Shown here in pieces: positions 46,254 through 55,830 of a stretch of DNA of 64,000 nucleotides. Origin of the DNA: Caryophanales bacterium UBA6768 (GTDB lineage Bacteria; Bacillota; Bacilli; Bacillales_D; Amphibacillaceae). The notes below the pieces were generated by a model. That model saw only the letters and a list, made by a program, of their open reading frames with translations, searched no databases and was not told the origin of the DNA. The stretch lies in assembly GCA_002453315.1 (NCBI GenBank), contig DKGO01000199.1:1-64000 (forward strand), read 5' to 3'. A program made the translations under genes and the position numbers. The number at the start of each line of letters is the position of its first letter. Position 1 is the stretch's first letter.

Positions 46254-46306
46254 TGATAACGCTATCAATTTGACTATACATAAAATGAGTTACAAATTAG
46301 TTACAA
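46254..46306 (-). promoter_or_regulatory. Promoter of the ABC/catabolic operon: direct heptamers, -10 and cre
   Basis: On the plus strand GTTACAA occurs at 46289-46295 and 46300-46306, an 11-bp period with a 4-bp spacer. On the minus strand TATAGT (46273-46278) follows the heptamers after 10 bp and no normal -35 box is present, so an activator is expected. TGATAACGCTATCA (46254-46267) matches the cre consensus fully and covers the predicted start point. The downstream ribosome site AGGGAGG serves the binding-protein gene. Confidence 0.65.
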
Positions 46307-46348
46307 AAAGAATAACGCCCAAAAATTTGTTTTTTTAGCGTTAATTGA

Positions 46349-46371
46349 AACATTCTATAGTAGTTTCATTC
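46349..46371. other. Inverted repeat at the end of the regulator gene
   Basis: TGAAAC and GTTTCA are separated by 11 bases, around the stop codon of the regulator gene. It could be a weak terminator or part of the operator region. Confidence 0.4.
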
Positions 46372-49300
46372 TGGATTGATTAACATATCATAAAGCTCAT
46401 TTGTTGATTCTGAAGGCGTTATATTTAACTCTTCATGTAATGCTTCAGAACATTTTTTATACCATCTTATTGCTTGGGAACGTTTCTGCATGTGTTGATA
46501 GGCTAACATGATAAGTCGATATGCTTCTTCCCACGTTTTATCTATTTTTATTATTTTCTCCGCCCACTCAATGACTTCCTGATATTCTGCCTGATTAAGA
46601 TAAAGAAAAGCTAGCCTTTCTATGAGCTGCAAATACTTCTCAATGATTCTTTCCTGTTCTTGATTTACCCATTCAACACCCATTAATTCTTCAAATGGTG
46701 CCCCTTGATAAAATTCAATTCTTTTTAATAAATAGTTAATATTCAATTGGTTGTTATTTCCTCTTAATTCTGATAGAGCCAATTGATTAAATAAATCAAT
46801 ATCACTTACAACAACCGCATCAGGGTTAAAACGATACATCGTATTATTGCGAATAATAAAAAACGACTGATCCCTCGCTTGCCTTTCAGGCTCGAGTACT
46901 TTAAGTAGGGCATTCATCGTTACTTTAAAGTTTCTATCGGCAGTTTTTTTGTCAACATCTCCCCAAAGAGATTGCAAAATTTCTTCTTTTCGAATAAATC
47001 GATCGCGATGAATTAAAAAATATGTTAACAGCTCTTTTGCTTTCTCACGTTTCCACACATTATTTTTCACTTTGTGCAGACCTAACTTTAATTGAAAAGG
47101 TCCGAGTAAGTTGACATAAATAGCATATCCAGGATGATGTACAAATTGGGTTAATTCCAATTCATGATTAATCTTTTCCATGTAATGGTCATTAGGTAAA
47201 TAGGTATGAACCTCTGATAACAAAGGATAGATACATTGCCGGTCAAAAGGACCAAAAATCGTATCTTTTTTTAAAAAAAATAAATAATTTTCTTCAATAC
47301 ATATCTTCGAAAATCGTCTAGCGACAAATTTCAATTTCCTACTATTTTTAACTTTCGCATAAACCTGCATTAACCAAAAGGATGTGACCATTTCCCCATA
47401 TAAATCACCTGAAATACGGAAATTTCTTTTGGCCTTTAGTAAATGATAACGACAAAAATTATAATCGTGATAATAAAAATAGATGATTGCTAAACTTAAA
47501 CGAATTAATGCTGTCATCCAATCATCATGCACTTTTTCAGTCTCTCTTAAGGCAAATTGTCCATCATTTATCGCTTCATGAATGAGACCTTTTTTTGCCT
47601 TTAAAATAGCTAATCCCATGTATGGTTCGGCTTGGACCCTTGAAACGTTCATTTTTTCCATCATATCAATCGCATAATAAAAGTCCTCTTCAGCTTCCAT
47701 TAACATAAAAGGGTTGGCAACAGATTTTGCAATCGCGGATCGCGTAAATGCAACTGCTTCAATAAATCTTGAGTTGACTTGTCTACCTATTTCAATTCCT
47801 TTATGTGCATTATTAATGGCAGCGTCTAATTCTCCCATCATCCCATTAATTAAGGAAAGCAATACTTCTGTTTCCCGATGTGATTCCGGCAACACTGTAT
47901 GTTCGTAAATTGATTCATGGAGAACATGCTTGGCATCAACTAATTTCCCCATTCGCAATAAAATTCTAGCCTCGAGATTTCCTTCCTTTAAAATACTTTC
48001 AGGCAACTTTTCGGATTCAACCCAGTTTTTGGCATCATTGGCCCTACCCAAATTAACTAGGTTTTCGGCAAATTGCCTTTTCAGTAAGTTTTTCTCCTTT
48101 AATTTCATTTTTTTCGATTTTTGCGACCATTGAATCGCTTTTTTTAAATATGACTCTGCATAGGCGGGTTGAATCGTATCGAGAAAAATATGAGCAATTC
48201 CCGCGTAAGATCGACTTAAATAATAGGAATCGTCATTTTCGGTAGCTAATTCTACACATTTCTCGTATGCATTTCGGGCTTCTTTATAAAATGCTCGATA
48301 TCGATGGACTTCACCTTCGTAAAAATAAAGCGTAAAAAATTGATTTTTATTAAATTCATCCAAAGGTTCATACAGTTCCAAGAACCAGTCAAATTGACCC
48401 GATTCAATTAATTGCTGAGCTGTTTTTACAAGTGTCTTACTTAAAAAATGATGATCCCGCGATTGTGACGCATGGTATGTTGCTTGCACAAAGTTTCCTT
48501 TATCATCATAATATTGTGTTGCCTTTTTATGTAATTGCATAAATTTTACCCGATCTAATTCTAACCATTTATTCGTTAGAAAACGTTGAAAAAGAGCATG
48601 GAAACGATATGTCCCATCCTCCCCCAAAGACTGTATAAAACCATGTCTGTCAATAAATTGCTGTAATGTATGAACACCTTCTGTTTGATAAAATTCCTCT
48701 ATGAGTTGCTTGGAAAACGTCGGAAATATAGCAAATAACAAGAGCCACTCCTGTTCATTTTCAGTCCACCGTTTAAAAACTTCCTCAGATAAATAATCAA
48801 AAACATTAGCAAAAACGGGTTGCATTAATCGACTAAAAGCTTCATCAGCATCCGATAATTGTAATGCCATTAAGTTGATGGCAATCGGCCAGCCCTCTGT
48901 TACTGTTACTATTTCTTTTATCTGTCCCTCAGTTACTTTAAGATCAAAGTAATCTTCCAAATAAACAATCGTTTCATCTTCAGAAAAGACTAAATCTTCC
49001 TTTCCTAGCTCAAATAATTGTTTTTCCATTCTAAATTTCACTAAGTTTGTCCATTTCGGTTTTGACCTAGTTGCAATAATTAAATGGATATGGGGAGGAA
49101 GTAACGTAATAATTTTTTCCAATGTATAATTAATTTCAAACACATGATCTACTAGATGAAAATCATCCATTATAATGGTAAAATCATCTTGAATTTCAAA
49201 TAACTCATTAATAAATAAGCCAATCCACTGTTGTAGATCTGCTTCCCTTAAAAAAGTTGTCGGTGACAAAAAATGTTTAAATGTTTTACCGAATGAACTG

Positions 49301-49572
49301 ATTTCCTGTTGAATACTAGAACTCAAATAAGAAATGAAAGGAATAATACTATCATCTTCACTTGTTATTGTATACCAGCTATATGGGTTTTTTGAGTCTC
49401 GAAAAAACTGAGCAAGACCTAAACTTTTTCCATATCCGGCCCCTCCTTGTAAAATAGTTAACGGATATTCTGAAGCAGTATACATTTTTTTAATAAAGGA
49501 AGAACGACGCATATAAGTTGATGAGGGCATTGGCGGGATTAACTTTGATTTAATAATTTGTACTTGTTTCAT
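46366..49572 (-). CDS. Large STAND-type regulator with C-terminal BTAD (SARP-like) domain
   Basis: 1068 residues. The N-terminal NTPase has Walker A GGAGYGKS (43-50) and Walker B IIMDDFH (133-139), with the MalT-like RSKPKWTNLVKFRMEKQLFELG segment. A long helical, TPR-like region follows (about 330-810). The C-terminus carries an OmpR-type DNA-binding domain (VNLLGPFQLKLG, KELLTYFLIHRDRFIRKEEILQSLWGD, about 825-920) fused to a bacterial transcriptional activation domain (about 935-1065). Such proteins act as ligand- and ATP-dependent activators. It is encoded just upstream of the ABC/catabolic operon and on the same strand. Confidence 0.9.
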   Translation of the reverse strand: MKQVQIIKSKLIPPMPSSTYMRRSSFIKKMYTASEYPLTILQGGAGYGKSLGLAQFFRDSKNPYSWYTITSEDDSIIPFISYLSSSIQQEISSFGKTFKHFLSPTTFLREADLQQWIGLFINELFEIQDDFTIIMDDFHLVDHVFEINYTLEKIITLLPPHIHLIIATRSKPKWTNLVKFRMEKQLFELGKEDLVFSEDETIVYLEDYFDLKVTEGQIKEIVTVTEGWPIAINLMALQLSDADEAFSRLMQPVFANVFDYLSEEVFKRWTENEQEWLLLFAIFPTFSKQLIEEFYQTEGVHTLQQFIDRHGFIQSLGEDGTYRFHALFQRFLTNKWLELDRVKFMQLHKKATQYYDDKGNFVQATYHASQSRDHHFLSKTLVKTAQQLIESGQFDWFLELYEPLDEFNKNQFFTLYFYEGEVHRYRAFYKEARNAYEKCVELATENDDSYYLSRSYAGIAHIFLDTIQPAYAESYLKKAIQWSQKSKKMKLKEKNLLKRQFAENLVNLGRANDAKNWVESEKLPESILKEGNLEARILLRMGKLVDAKHVLHESIYEHTVLPESHRETEVLLSLINGMMGELDAAINNAHKGIEIGRQVNSRFIEAVAFTRSAIAKSVANPFMLMEAEEDFYYAIDMMEKMNVSRVQAEPYMGLAILKAKKGLIHEAINDGQFALRETEKVHDDWMTALIRLSLAIIYFYYHDYNFCRYHLLKAKRNFRISGDLYGEMVTSFWLMQVYAKVKNSRKLKFVARRFSKICIEENYLFFLKKDTIFGPFDRQCIYPLLSEVHTYLPNDHYMEKINHELELTQFVHHPGYAIYVNLLGPFQLKLGLHKVKNNVWKREKAKELLTYFLIHRDRFIRKEEILQSLWGDVDKKTADRNFKVTMNALLKVLEPERQARDQSFFIIRNNTMYRFNPDAVVVSDIDLFNQLALSELRGNNNQLNINYLLKRIEFYQGAPFEELMGVEWVNQEQERIIEKYLQLIERLAFLYLNQAEYQEVIEWAEKIIKIDKTWEEAYRLIMLAYQHMQKRSQAIRWYKKCSEALHEELNITPSESTNELYDMLINPE

Positions 49573-49624
49573 TTCAATTCCCCCAAAATTATTGCCGTTT
49601 TTATAATATAAATAATATGACTAC

Positions 49625-51202
49625 TTATTCATATCGGTTATTATCTATATCCTCCATAAGATCTCCGATAATTTTAGATGTTAATGGTAAGTCATTGACA
49701 ATTTCCATGTCGATACCTAAATCGTCTAACAAAGGACCAATCATTATACCCGTTTTATAATTTGTTATAACGGATGACGGCTTACCATTCAATTTTTGAA
49801 GGAGTGCAATGAACATCATTTGTGCCTCCATTGGTTCCGGGGTCTCCATGCTTAAATCATGCTCAATTACCCTTCCTTCTCCTAAATCAACTGCCATCGT
49901 CAAAGTAGGTAATTGGGGTATGTCAGTTTCGTCATTTTCTTCTAAAATTGGTAAGTCGACATAGGCAATGACATATTCTATTTGATACGGCAACAAATTT
50001 TTAATTTTACTGATTCTTTTCAGATCTAGTTCAGAAATTTCATTACGGGTCTCAGGTTCTAATGTAAAAAGTTGATCTAATTCAACATATTTACTTTCAA
50101 AATTGAATATATCTTTGTTTTCGGATGGAATTCTTATGAGAATTTGATTGTCCTCCTGAATATTGGGCAAAATTAAGCCTTTTTTCAATTCATTTGCTAC
50201 ATACAATGTTTCACTAAGTGCAAAAATCATTAATTGAGCATCTTGATTATCCATAAACCAAGGAGAATAACCCGGTCTAAATCTGCGAAAACTTGGCCAT
50301 GATTTTTTGCCACGGAATGGTATATCATACTCCCTAATTAAATGGTATTCTTCTTTTTCTAAATCATTTCTATCCTCAAAACTGAGTAGCATACTGTTTT
50401 GATATTGTAAAATGTCAAAACGAGAAGGTGCTTCTCCTTTTAAAATATTTGATAATAAGAAAAACCCATCATAATCAACATAAACGGCTAGTCCAAACAT
50501 TTCCTTGGCACTACCTAAAATAGTACAATACATCATGGTTCCTGTAATCGGGTCTAAAACACCGATTATATCACCATCCCCCATAAACTCCCAAGGTTTT
50601 AAACGATGAAATTCTTTAGCCAATTGTAAAGTTTCTGGCCAAAAATCAAGCGAATTTTCTAGAGAAAAGTCTTCTATTAACTCCTCAAATTCATCATTAA
50701 TTTCATCAATGATTTCCTGAGAATGTTCATAAGTTAAATCAACAGCACCACTAATTAATTCAAATCGACTATCTTCCTCTGGTGCTAAATTCCTTGCCCC
50801 AATACAAATTGGGTAATCAAGTTCAGCATCATCTTTTACTTTTTTCGTCAACACAATTTCATGCTGCCAATCATCACCAAAGTCATATATGTAAGTAACT
50901 TTATCATTAACCTCAATGAACCAATCATCTAAAAATTCAGTATCTTCATCATATTGTTCTATTTGAATGAAGGATGGTCCTTCATCTTCTATTAAATTAA
51001 TTGGTGTAATCTCGTTATTTTCCGCTTTTACACCATTTGATTGCTCCACCCTATATGTATGTAAATGTGCTGCCTCCCATTGGAATGCAATTTGTAATAT
51101 GTGATGTAATTCTGCAAAGGTTGTTTCTTCTTCCACCAAAATTTTACGCCAAACAGGGACACCAACATTTTTTAATGTTACTTTTAATTCATAAACCATC
51201 AT
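49625..51202 (-). CDS. Plasmid pRiA4b ORF-3-family protein with extra C-terminal region
   Basis: 525 residues. The first 180 residues are the pRiA4b ORF3-like domain: VYELKVTLKNVGVPVWRKILVEEETTFAELHHILQIAFQWEAAHLH, with YIYDFGDDWQHEI. The remainder (about 190-525) is acidic, without catalytic motifs I recognise, and resembles the long DUF6930-type extensions seen in Firmicutes. The domain occurs on plasmids and mobile elements but also on chromosomes; function unknown. It lies 13 bp after the HIRAN gene stop. Confidence 0.8.
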   Translation of the reverse strand: MMVYELKVTLKNVGVPVWRKILVEEETTFAELHHILQIAFQWEAAHLHTYRVEQSNGVKAENNEITPINLIEDEGPSFIQIEQYDEDTEFLDDWFIEVNDKVTYIYDFGDDWQHEIVLTKKVKDDAELDYPICIGARNLAPEEDSRFELISGAVDLTYEHSQEIIDEINDEFEELIEDFSLENSLDFWPETLQLAKEFHRLKPWEFMGDGDIIGVLDPITGTMMYCTILGSAKEMFGLAVYVDYDGFFLLSNILKGEAPSRFDILQYQNSMLLSFEDRNDLEKEEYHLIREYDIPFRGKKSWPSFRRFRPGYSPWFMDNQDAQLMIFALSETLYVANELKKGLILPNIQEDNQILIRIPSENKDIFNFESKYVELDQLFTLEPETRNEISELDLKRISKIKNLLPYQIEYVIAYVDLPILEENDETDIPQLPTLTMAVDLGEGRVIEHDLSMETPEPMEAQMMFIALLQKLNGKPSSVITNYKTGIMIGPLLDDLGIDMEIVNDLPLTSKIIGDLMEDIDNNRYE

Positions 51203-51215
51203 TTCACCTCTTATG

Positions 51216-51590
51216 TTATTGAATACTTTTGTTATTGGAAGATAGGAAATTTATCTCCAGTTTCATATCCTCAAATTCAAATAAATACTCATGGTGATCT
51301 AATAACTCAATAATTGCATTTTGCTTCAATATGAATCTTACAACACCATAACATATTTCACCAAATGTATCATAAATTCTCCCCGCACTTTTAGTTCCCC
51401 GTGCGACCGTGCTGGTACTATTGGCAACATAACCAATTTGACCAACACCTTTCATTAATACAGCAATCGCTTCATCATCAAATTGATTTTCATAGTCTTT
51501 AGCAAATAATACGATGTTTCCAACTTGAAGTTTATTTGAATGCTCAAAAAACTTTTGCCCAACAACAGTAACGAAAACACTATCATTCAT
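51216..51590 (-). CDS. HIRAN-domain protein
   Basis: 124 residues, essentially one HIRAN domain: VFVTVVGQKFFEHSNKLQVGNIVLFAKDYENQFDDEAIAVLMKGVGQIGYVANS. HIRAN domains bind free DNA ends in helicases and nucleases; here it stands alone, next to and probably co-transcribed with the pRiA4b-ORF3 protein. This pairing suggests a DNA-related two-protein unit, but nothing else supports it. Confidence 0.8.
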   Translation of the reverse strand: MNDSVFVTVVGQKFFEHSNKLQVGNIVLFAKDYENQFDDEAIAVLMKGVGQIGYVANSTSTVARGTKSAGRIYDTFGEICYGVVRFILKQNAIIELLDHHEYLFEFEDMKLEINFLSSNNKSIQ

Positions 51591-51857
51591 TCATAAAACT
51601 CCTTTATTAAACTTTTCTAATACAATCATTTATTAATTCTCTAAAATAAAATACCCCTGTTACTAAACCATTCCTAGTCACATTCCATATACCTACTATA
51701 TCAAATAATATACGATAAGAACATCATTAATATTGCTTTCTTTATTGTTTAATTTACTGAAAAATGTTGTATAATTTAATTAAGAAACTTTAAATCAAAT
51801 TTTAATATCATGTGTATTCATTATTAATTTCATTCAGATACAATGGAGGTTATCACA

Positions 51858-52181
51858 TTGAATAAAGCACTATTACGAAGTACTACATTGCTAATTTGGT
51901 TAGGAATCTTACTTGTTGGTTGTAGTCAAAATAATTCGTCAAATGAAGGACAAGCCGAATTAACTGAGCTAGCTACGGAAGGAGAGAAAATTATTAAAAC
52001 GAGCTGTATTAGTTGTCATGGACGTGATTTAAAGGGAGATATGGGACCAAGTTTATATGGATTGACAATGACTGATGGAGAAATGAAGGATATCCTAATC
52101 AAAGGAAAAGGGGCCATGCCTCCAGCAACAGCTAATGGGAAAGAGGAGGAAGTCATTGCCTATTTGAAAACCTTGCAATAA
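51858..52181 (+). CDS. Cytochrome c lipoprotein (c551-like)
   Basis: 107 residues from the TTG at 51858-51860, eight bases after GGAGG; an in-frame ATG five codons upstream contains that ribosome site and is rejected. The signal ends at LLVGC, then a flexible linker, then a small cytochrome c domain with the haem motif CISCHG and the axial Met in GKGAMPPA. It is an electron carrier fixed to the outer face of the membrane. Confidence 0.92.
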   Translation: MNKALLRSTTLLIWLGILLVGCSQNNSSNEGQAELTELATEGEKIIKTSCISCHGRDLKGDMGPSLYGLTMTDGEMKDILIKGKGAMPPATANGKEEEVIAYLKTLQ

Positions 52182-52202
52182 TTTTCCCCAAAAAACAAAC
52201 AA

Positions 52203-52238
52203 GCGAACCCAGTATGCTAAAGGGTTCGCCTTTATTTT
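52203..52238. terminator. Terminator between cytochrome c and the convergent lipoprotein gene
   Basis: GCGAACCC (52203-52210) pairs with GGGTTCGC (52222-52229), followed by a T-rich tail on the plus strand. Confidence 0.85.
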
Positions 52239-53731
52239 TATTGTTCTGTCACTTCAAATAATGCACGAAGTGCTGGAATTTTTGTTCCTGGATGATCTTC
52301 ACGATAGGTTAACTGTGGTTTAATATATAAATCTGGTTGAATTTGTTGTCCTTTATAAATTGCCGGATATATATCAACGATATGGTAACCGGGGTCACCA
52401 GCTGCAATTAATGGTAGTTTAATTGTTCCCTGTTCATTAAATCCACATACATACCCTACACTTGCGTTGTCATATGTTACACCCAATGCATTATCAAATT
52501 CAGTCCATCCAGAACCCATTATTTCAACATAAAATTGTGTTCCAGCCGGTCCAGATTCGGGTGAAATAGATACAATCGATGGTAATATTTTAAAATATGC
52601 CTGTCCATATACTTTATCACTAACCTTTATATCGATTAAATGAGGTAACCCACCCAAGTCTTCAGGTACTTCAAATGGAAATTCAAAGGAACCATTTGTA
52701 TCAGTTTCAGTTTTACCTATTTCCCATACTTCTTCACTGAAGCCCTCAAACGATACCCGATCACCTTTCATCGTGTACCAATCAATAGATACATTTTCAT
52801 TTCCAGGCAATCCTGTTCCCGATAACATCACCTCATCACCGACATTGCCTCTTTCTTTGCTTAATGAAATCGAAACTCCTTCTTCATTTTCAGGAGCGGG
52901 GAGTTCTATTTCATTTGCCGCTATTTCAGGTGGTTCTTCTACATAAGAATCGAGATTCACTGGTTCATCGTCTGTCACAGTAAAATTAAAATATTGCGTA
53001 TCAATATAATCGATTGAGGAACCGATTCGATTTAAATAAGGTGAACCAGAAGCACCGCTTTCAATGGCTATACTATGATTACCTACATTACCAGATGCAC
53101 GGATGATGGCTGTTGCCTTTCCTTTAGTAGAAACTCCCGTAATCATTCCGGTATATTTATTGTCATAATTCAAATGCCACAGACTGCCATACATTTTCCA
53201 ACTTAGGCCTTCCCCAGTAACCGTAATTTCAGTGCCGATTGGTCCTGATTCAGGCTCCATTGTAAAAATTGTCTCAACAAAAAAGTTTGCCTTTGCCATT
53301 AATTGTTCACCTTGGTAGACCATCACATCGTGATCATCACCAAATCCCTCAGGAATGGTAATTGTTCCTGTCCATTGACCATTATTATCAGCAGTATCTG
53401 TTAAAAGCTCCACATCAGCTGGTTCATATGTTGTCCCGATAAAGGCATAATTATCTTCTAATAAATAAGCACCATCCATTTCAGACCAGACAACTGTTAA
53501 TGATTCATTTGGTTTTAATTCGGTTGCGGTTAATGTAACTTCATCACCAATTCGACCACTCACCTTATCTAATTCAAGCTTTTTAACTAATTGTTCAGGA
53601 GTTTCACCATTTGCATGTTGACTACTATTATTAGAGCCACTTCCTGACGAACAGGCAACAAGTCCTATTAAAATTATAAAAGTAATTAGTATAGAAAAAT
53701 GGAAATTCCTTTTCTTGGAGAAATTCTGCAT
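52238..53731 (-). CDS. Large lipoprotein with repeated IPT/Ig-like domains
   Basis: About 497 residues from ATG 53729-53731, which starts one base after the stop of the upstream lipoprotein gene. A lipoprotein signal ends at LVAC. Four to five beta-rich modules follow, each opening with a pattern such as ESGPIGTEITVTGEGL, RGNVGDEVMLSGTGL or ESGPAGTQFYVEIMG, the mark of IPT/TIG-type folds. No enzyme motif is seen. It is probably an exposed binding or scaffolding protein. Confidence 0.85.
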   Translation of the reverse strand: MQNFSKKRNFHFSILITFIILIGLVACSSGSGSNNSSQHANGETPEQLVKKLELDKVSGRIGDEVTLTATELKPNESLTVVWSEMDGAYLLEDNYAFIGTTYEPADVELLTDTADNNGQWTGTITIPEGFGDDHDVMVYQGEQLMAKANFFVETIFTMEPESGPIGTEITVTGEGLSWKMYGSLWHLNYDNKYTGMITGVSTKGKATAIIRASGNVGNHSIAIESGASGSPYLNRIGSSIDYIDTQYFNFTVTDDEPVNLDSYVEEPPEIAANEIELPAPENEEGVSISLSKERGNVGDEVMLSGTGLPGNENVSIDWYTMKGDRVSFEGFSEEVWEIGKTETDTNGSFEFPFEVPEDLGGLPHLIDIKVSDKVYGQAYFKILPSIVSISPESGPAGTQFYVEIMGSGWTEFDNALGVTYDNASVGYVCGFNEQGTIKLPLIAAGDPGYHIVDIYPAIYKGQQIQPDLYIKPQLTYREDHPGTKIPALRALFEVTEQ

Positions 53732-53732
53732 G

Positions 53733-54212
53733 TTATTCAGCCGCACCTTCTGTACTTTCAACAATCGTTAAAAGAGATGGTTCAACATCGAATGGTTCAT
53801 AAGTATACTCTTCTCCATCAACTTCAGCGACATATGTGTACTCAAGTAGACCTGTTGGAGCATCCTCGGCAATTTCATATGGAACTGTATAAAGTAAAGT
53901 ACCTTCCTCACCATGAGGTCCCAAGGCCATGTCAAATTCCTCACCAGTGCCGAGAACAACTTTCACTTTTGCATCTTCAATGTTTTCCTTTGTTGCTAAA
54001 TCCTCAACCTTTGCACGGAAAATCATTCTTTGTCCTTGTTCAAATCGACTTGTAACAACACATGGAGCATGTTCTACAGTGTGTGAAGTGATTACATCAC
54101 CAAATAGGGCAACATCAGACCCTTCACTTTCTCCCCCAGAGTTACATCCGGCTAAAATAATAACTGTTAACAATACACTACCTATCACCATTAAAAACTT
54201 TTTATTGCTCAT
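53733..54212 (-). CDS. Small lipoprotein coupled to the IPT lipoprotein
   Basis: 159 residues; the signal ends at LAGC (Cys23). The mature part has one beta-rich domain (IFRAKVEDLATKENIEDAKVKVVLGTGEEFDMALG, then TYVAEVDGEEYTYEPFDVE), which resembles YtkA-like or Ig-like modules. A conserved-looking HAPCVV segment contains a free Cys. Translation of the next gene is coupled through a one-base gap. The cytochrome c lipoprotein is convergent to this pair, so an electron-transfer partner role is conceivable. Confidence 0.75.
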   Translation of the reverse strand: MSNKKFLMVIGSVLLTVIILAGCNSGGESEGSDVALFGDVITSHTVEHAPCVVTSRFEQGQRMIFRAKVEDLATKENIEDAKVKVVLGTGEEFDMALGPHGEEGTLLYTVPYEIAEDAPTGLLEYTYVAEVDGEEYTYEPFDVEPSLLTIVESTEGAAE

Positions 54213-54830
54213 CTTTTTTCCTCCTTCTTATTTACCTTAGGTCATTATACGGTATTAAATATATTTACATATGATTAAAATCACAGTTGTTGTATTTGTC
54301 ACCTAAATAAATATAACTACTAGTATTAAATCTCTCCCAAACGTTGACATGATAGGTTATAACAAATTATGTCCAAATTATTACAATTGTAAAGGATACG
54401 ATCAAAATATTGTTTTCATATGTTTAACCATAAATTATGTTAGATTAGTAGGTTTAAAATAAAATTCCCATCATTTTTTTATTAAGATTAGTCTTCTAGT
54501 TTAAATTTCTTGATACTTTCATTTGATTCTTCAGCCATTTTGACACAAAGTTTTCACAATTAAAATCGCCAAATTCCTGTACCTATTTACACGTCAATTT
54601 TTCCAATTAAAAGGTTTAAAAAACAATTTTTACCCATTACTTATTTGAATTTTTATTCTGAATTTTTTTCTGTGCAGAAAAAATGATCATCCATCAACTT
54701 TTCTATTTAGGTGAATATCTTAAAATAATACTCTATAATAGAAAAATACCTATGACATAATTATAAGGTTCATAGATGATCTATTCTTTTATAGAAAAAA
54801 ACATTATATTTTATCTGATCGAGGGATGAC
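54213..54830. other. Long AT-rich spacer
   Basis: About 620 bp without a gene, between divergent genes. It holds promoters for both sides. The only strong structure is TTTTTTCTG-tg-CAGAAAAAA at 54664-54683. Confidence 0.5.
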
Positions 54831-55706
54831 ATGCGCAAATACTACGGGGAAATGGGACTAATTATTACAGCAATTGTATGGGGAAGCGGATTTGTTGCCA
54901 CTGCAATTTCTTTAGAGAATTACACGGCTTATCAAAGTATGGCAATTAGGTTTTTAGTAGGATCGATATTTTTACTAGCCATTTATTTTAAGAAATTAAA
55001 AAATATTAATAGAGATATTGTAATAAAAGGGATTATACTAGGCACTATTTTATATACAGCCTTTGCTCTACAAACTGTTGGCTTAATTTATACAACACCT
55101 TCCAAAAATGCTTTCTTGACGGCCGTTAATGTTGTCATTGTTCCAATTATTTTATTTATATTTTATAAAAGACAATTAGACAGATATGAAATCATCGGTG
55201 CATTTTTGGCGGTTTTTGGAATTGGTTTAATGTCTTTACAATTCTCAGGTGTCATTAATCTTGGTGATTTCCTATCATTTTTATGTGCAATTGGTTTTGC
55301 TTTCCATATCATTTATACAGCTAAATTTGTTAAAAATAATGATCCGATACTGTTAACCCTTATTCAGTTAATGACAGCAGCAGTTATTGGATTCATGATA
55401 CTTATTTTTAAAAACGAAATTGTCATGACATATGAACCTAAACCATTTTACGCCGTCATTTATTTAGGATTATTTTCTACCTGTGTTGCTTATGTACTGC
55501 AAACTTCTGCCCAAAAAATATTATCAGAAACTAAAGCAGCGATTATATTATCGACAGAGGCCTTATGGGGAATGATTTTCTCTATCATTATTTTGCACGA
55601 AATCATCACATTTAGAATGATGGTAGGGGCAGCCTTAATATTTTCAGCGATTATGATAGCAGAAATTAAGCAAAATTTATTTAAATTTAGGATAGAAAAA
55701 AGATAA
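54831..55706 (+). CDS. DMT-family (EamA) transporter
   Basis: 291 residues, ten predicted membrane helices in two five-helix repeats. The first begins MGLIITAIVWGSGFVATAISLENYTAYQSMAIRFLVG and the second repeat has the STEALWGMIFSIIIL signature. GAGGGAT lies upstream. Substrate unknown; EamA proteins export metabolites or amino acids. Confidence 0.92.
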   Translation: MRKYYGEMGLIITAIVWGSGFVATAISLENYTAYQSMAIRFLVGSIFLLAIYFKKLKNINRDIVIKGIILGTILYTAFALQTVGLIYTTPSKNAFLTAVNVVIVPIILFIFYKRQLDRYEIIGAFLAVFGIGLMSLQFSGVINLGDFLSFLCAIGFAFHIIYTAKFVKNNDPILLTLIQLMTAAVIGFMILIFKNEIVMTYEPKPFYAVIYLGLFSTCVAYVLQTSAQKILSETKAAIILSTEALWGMIFSIIILHEIITFRMMVGAALIFSAIMIAEIKQNLFKFRIEKR

Positions 55707-55830
55707 TATTGATATAAGAGGTTTATTTTACTATTTTTGATTAACACGAATGACTCGTGGAAGTAGCGCCAGCGTTAGACTTTTGCGAACGAAAGGCAGA
55801 AGGTCAAACGGAAAATTAACCTAAATAAAT

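Noticed and set aside
51843..51857. ATG start of the cytochrome c gene
   Set aside because: The GGAGG ribosome site lies inside this extension, eight bases before the TTG at 51858.
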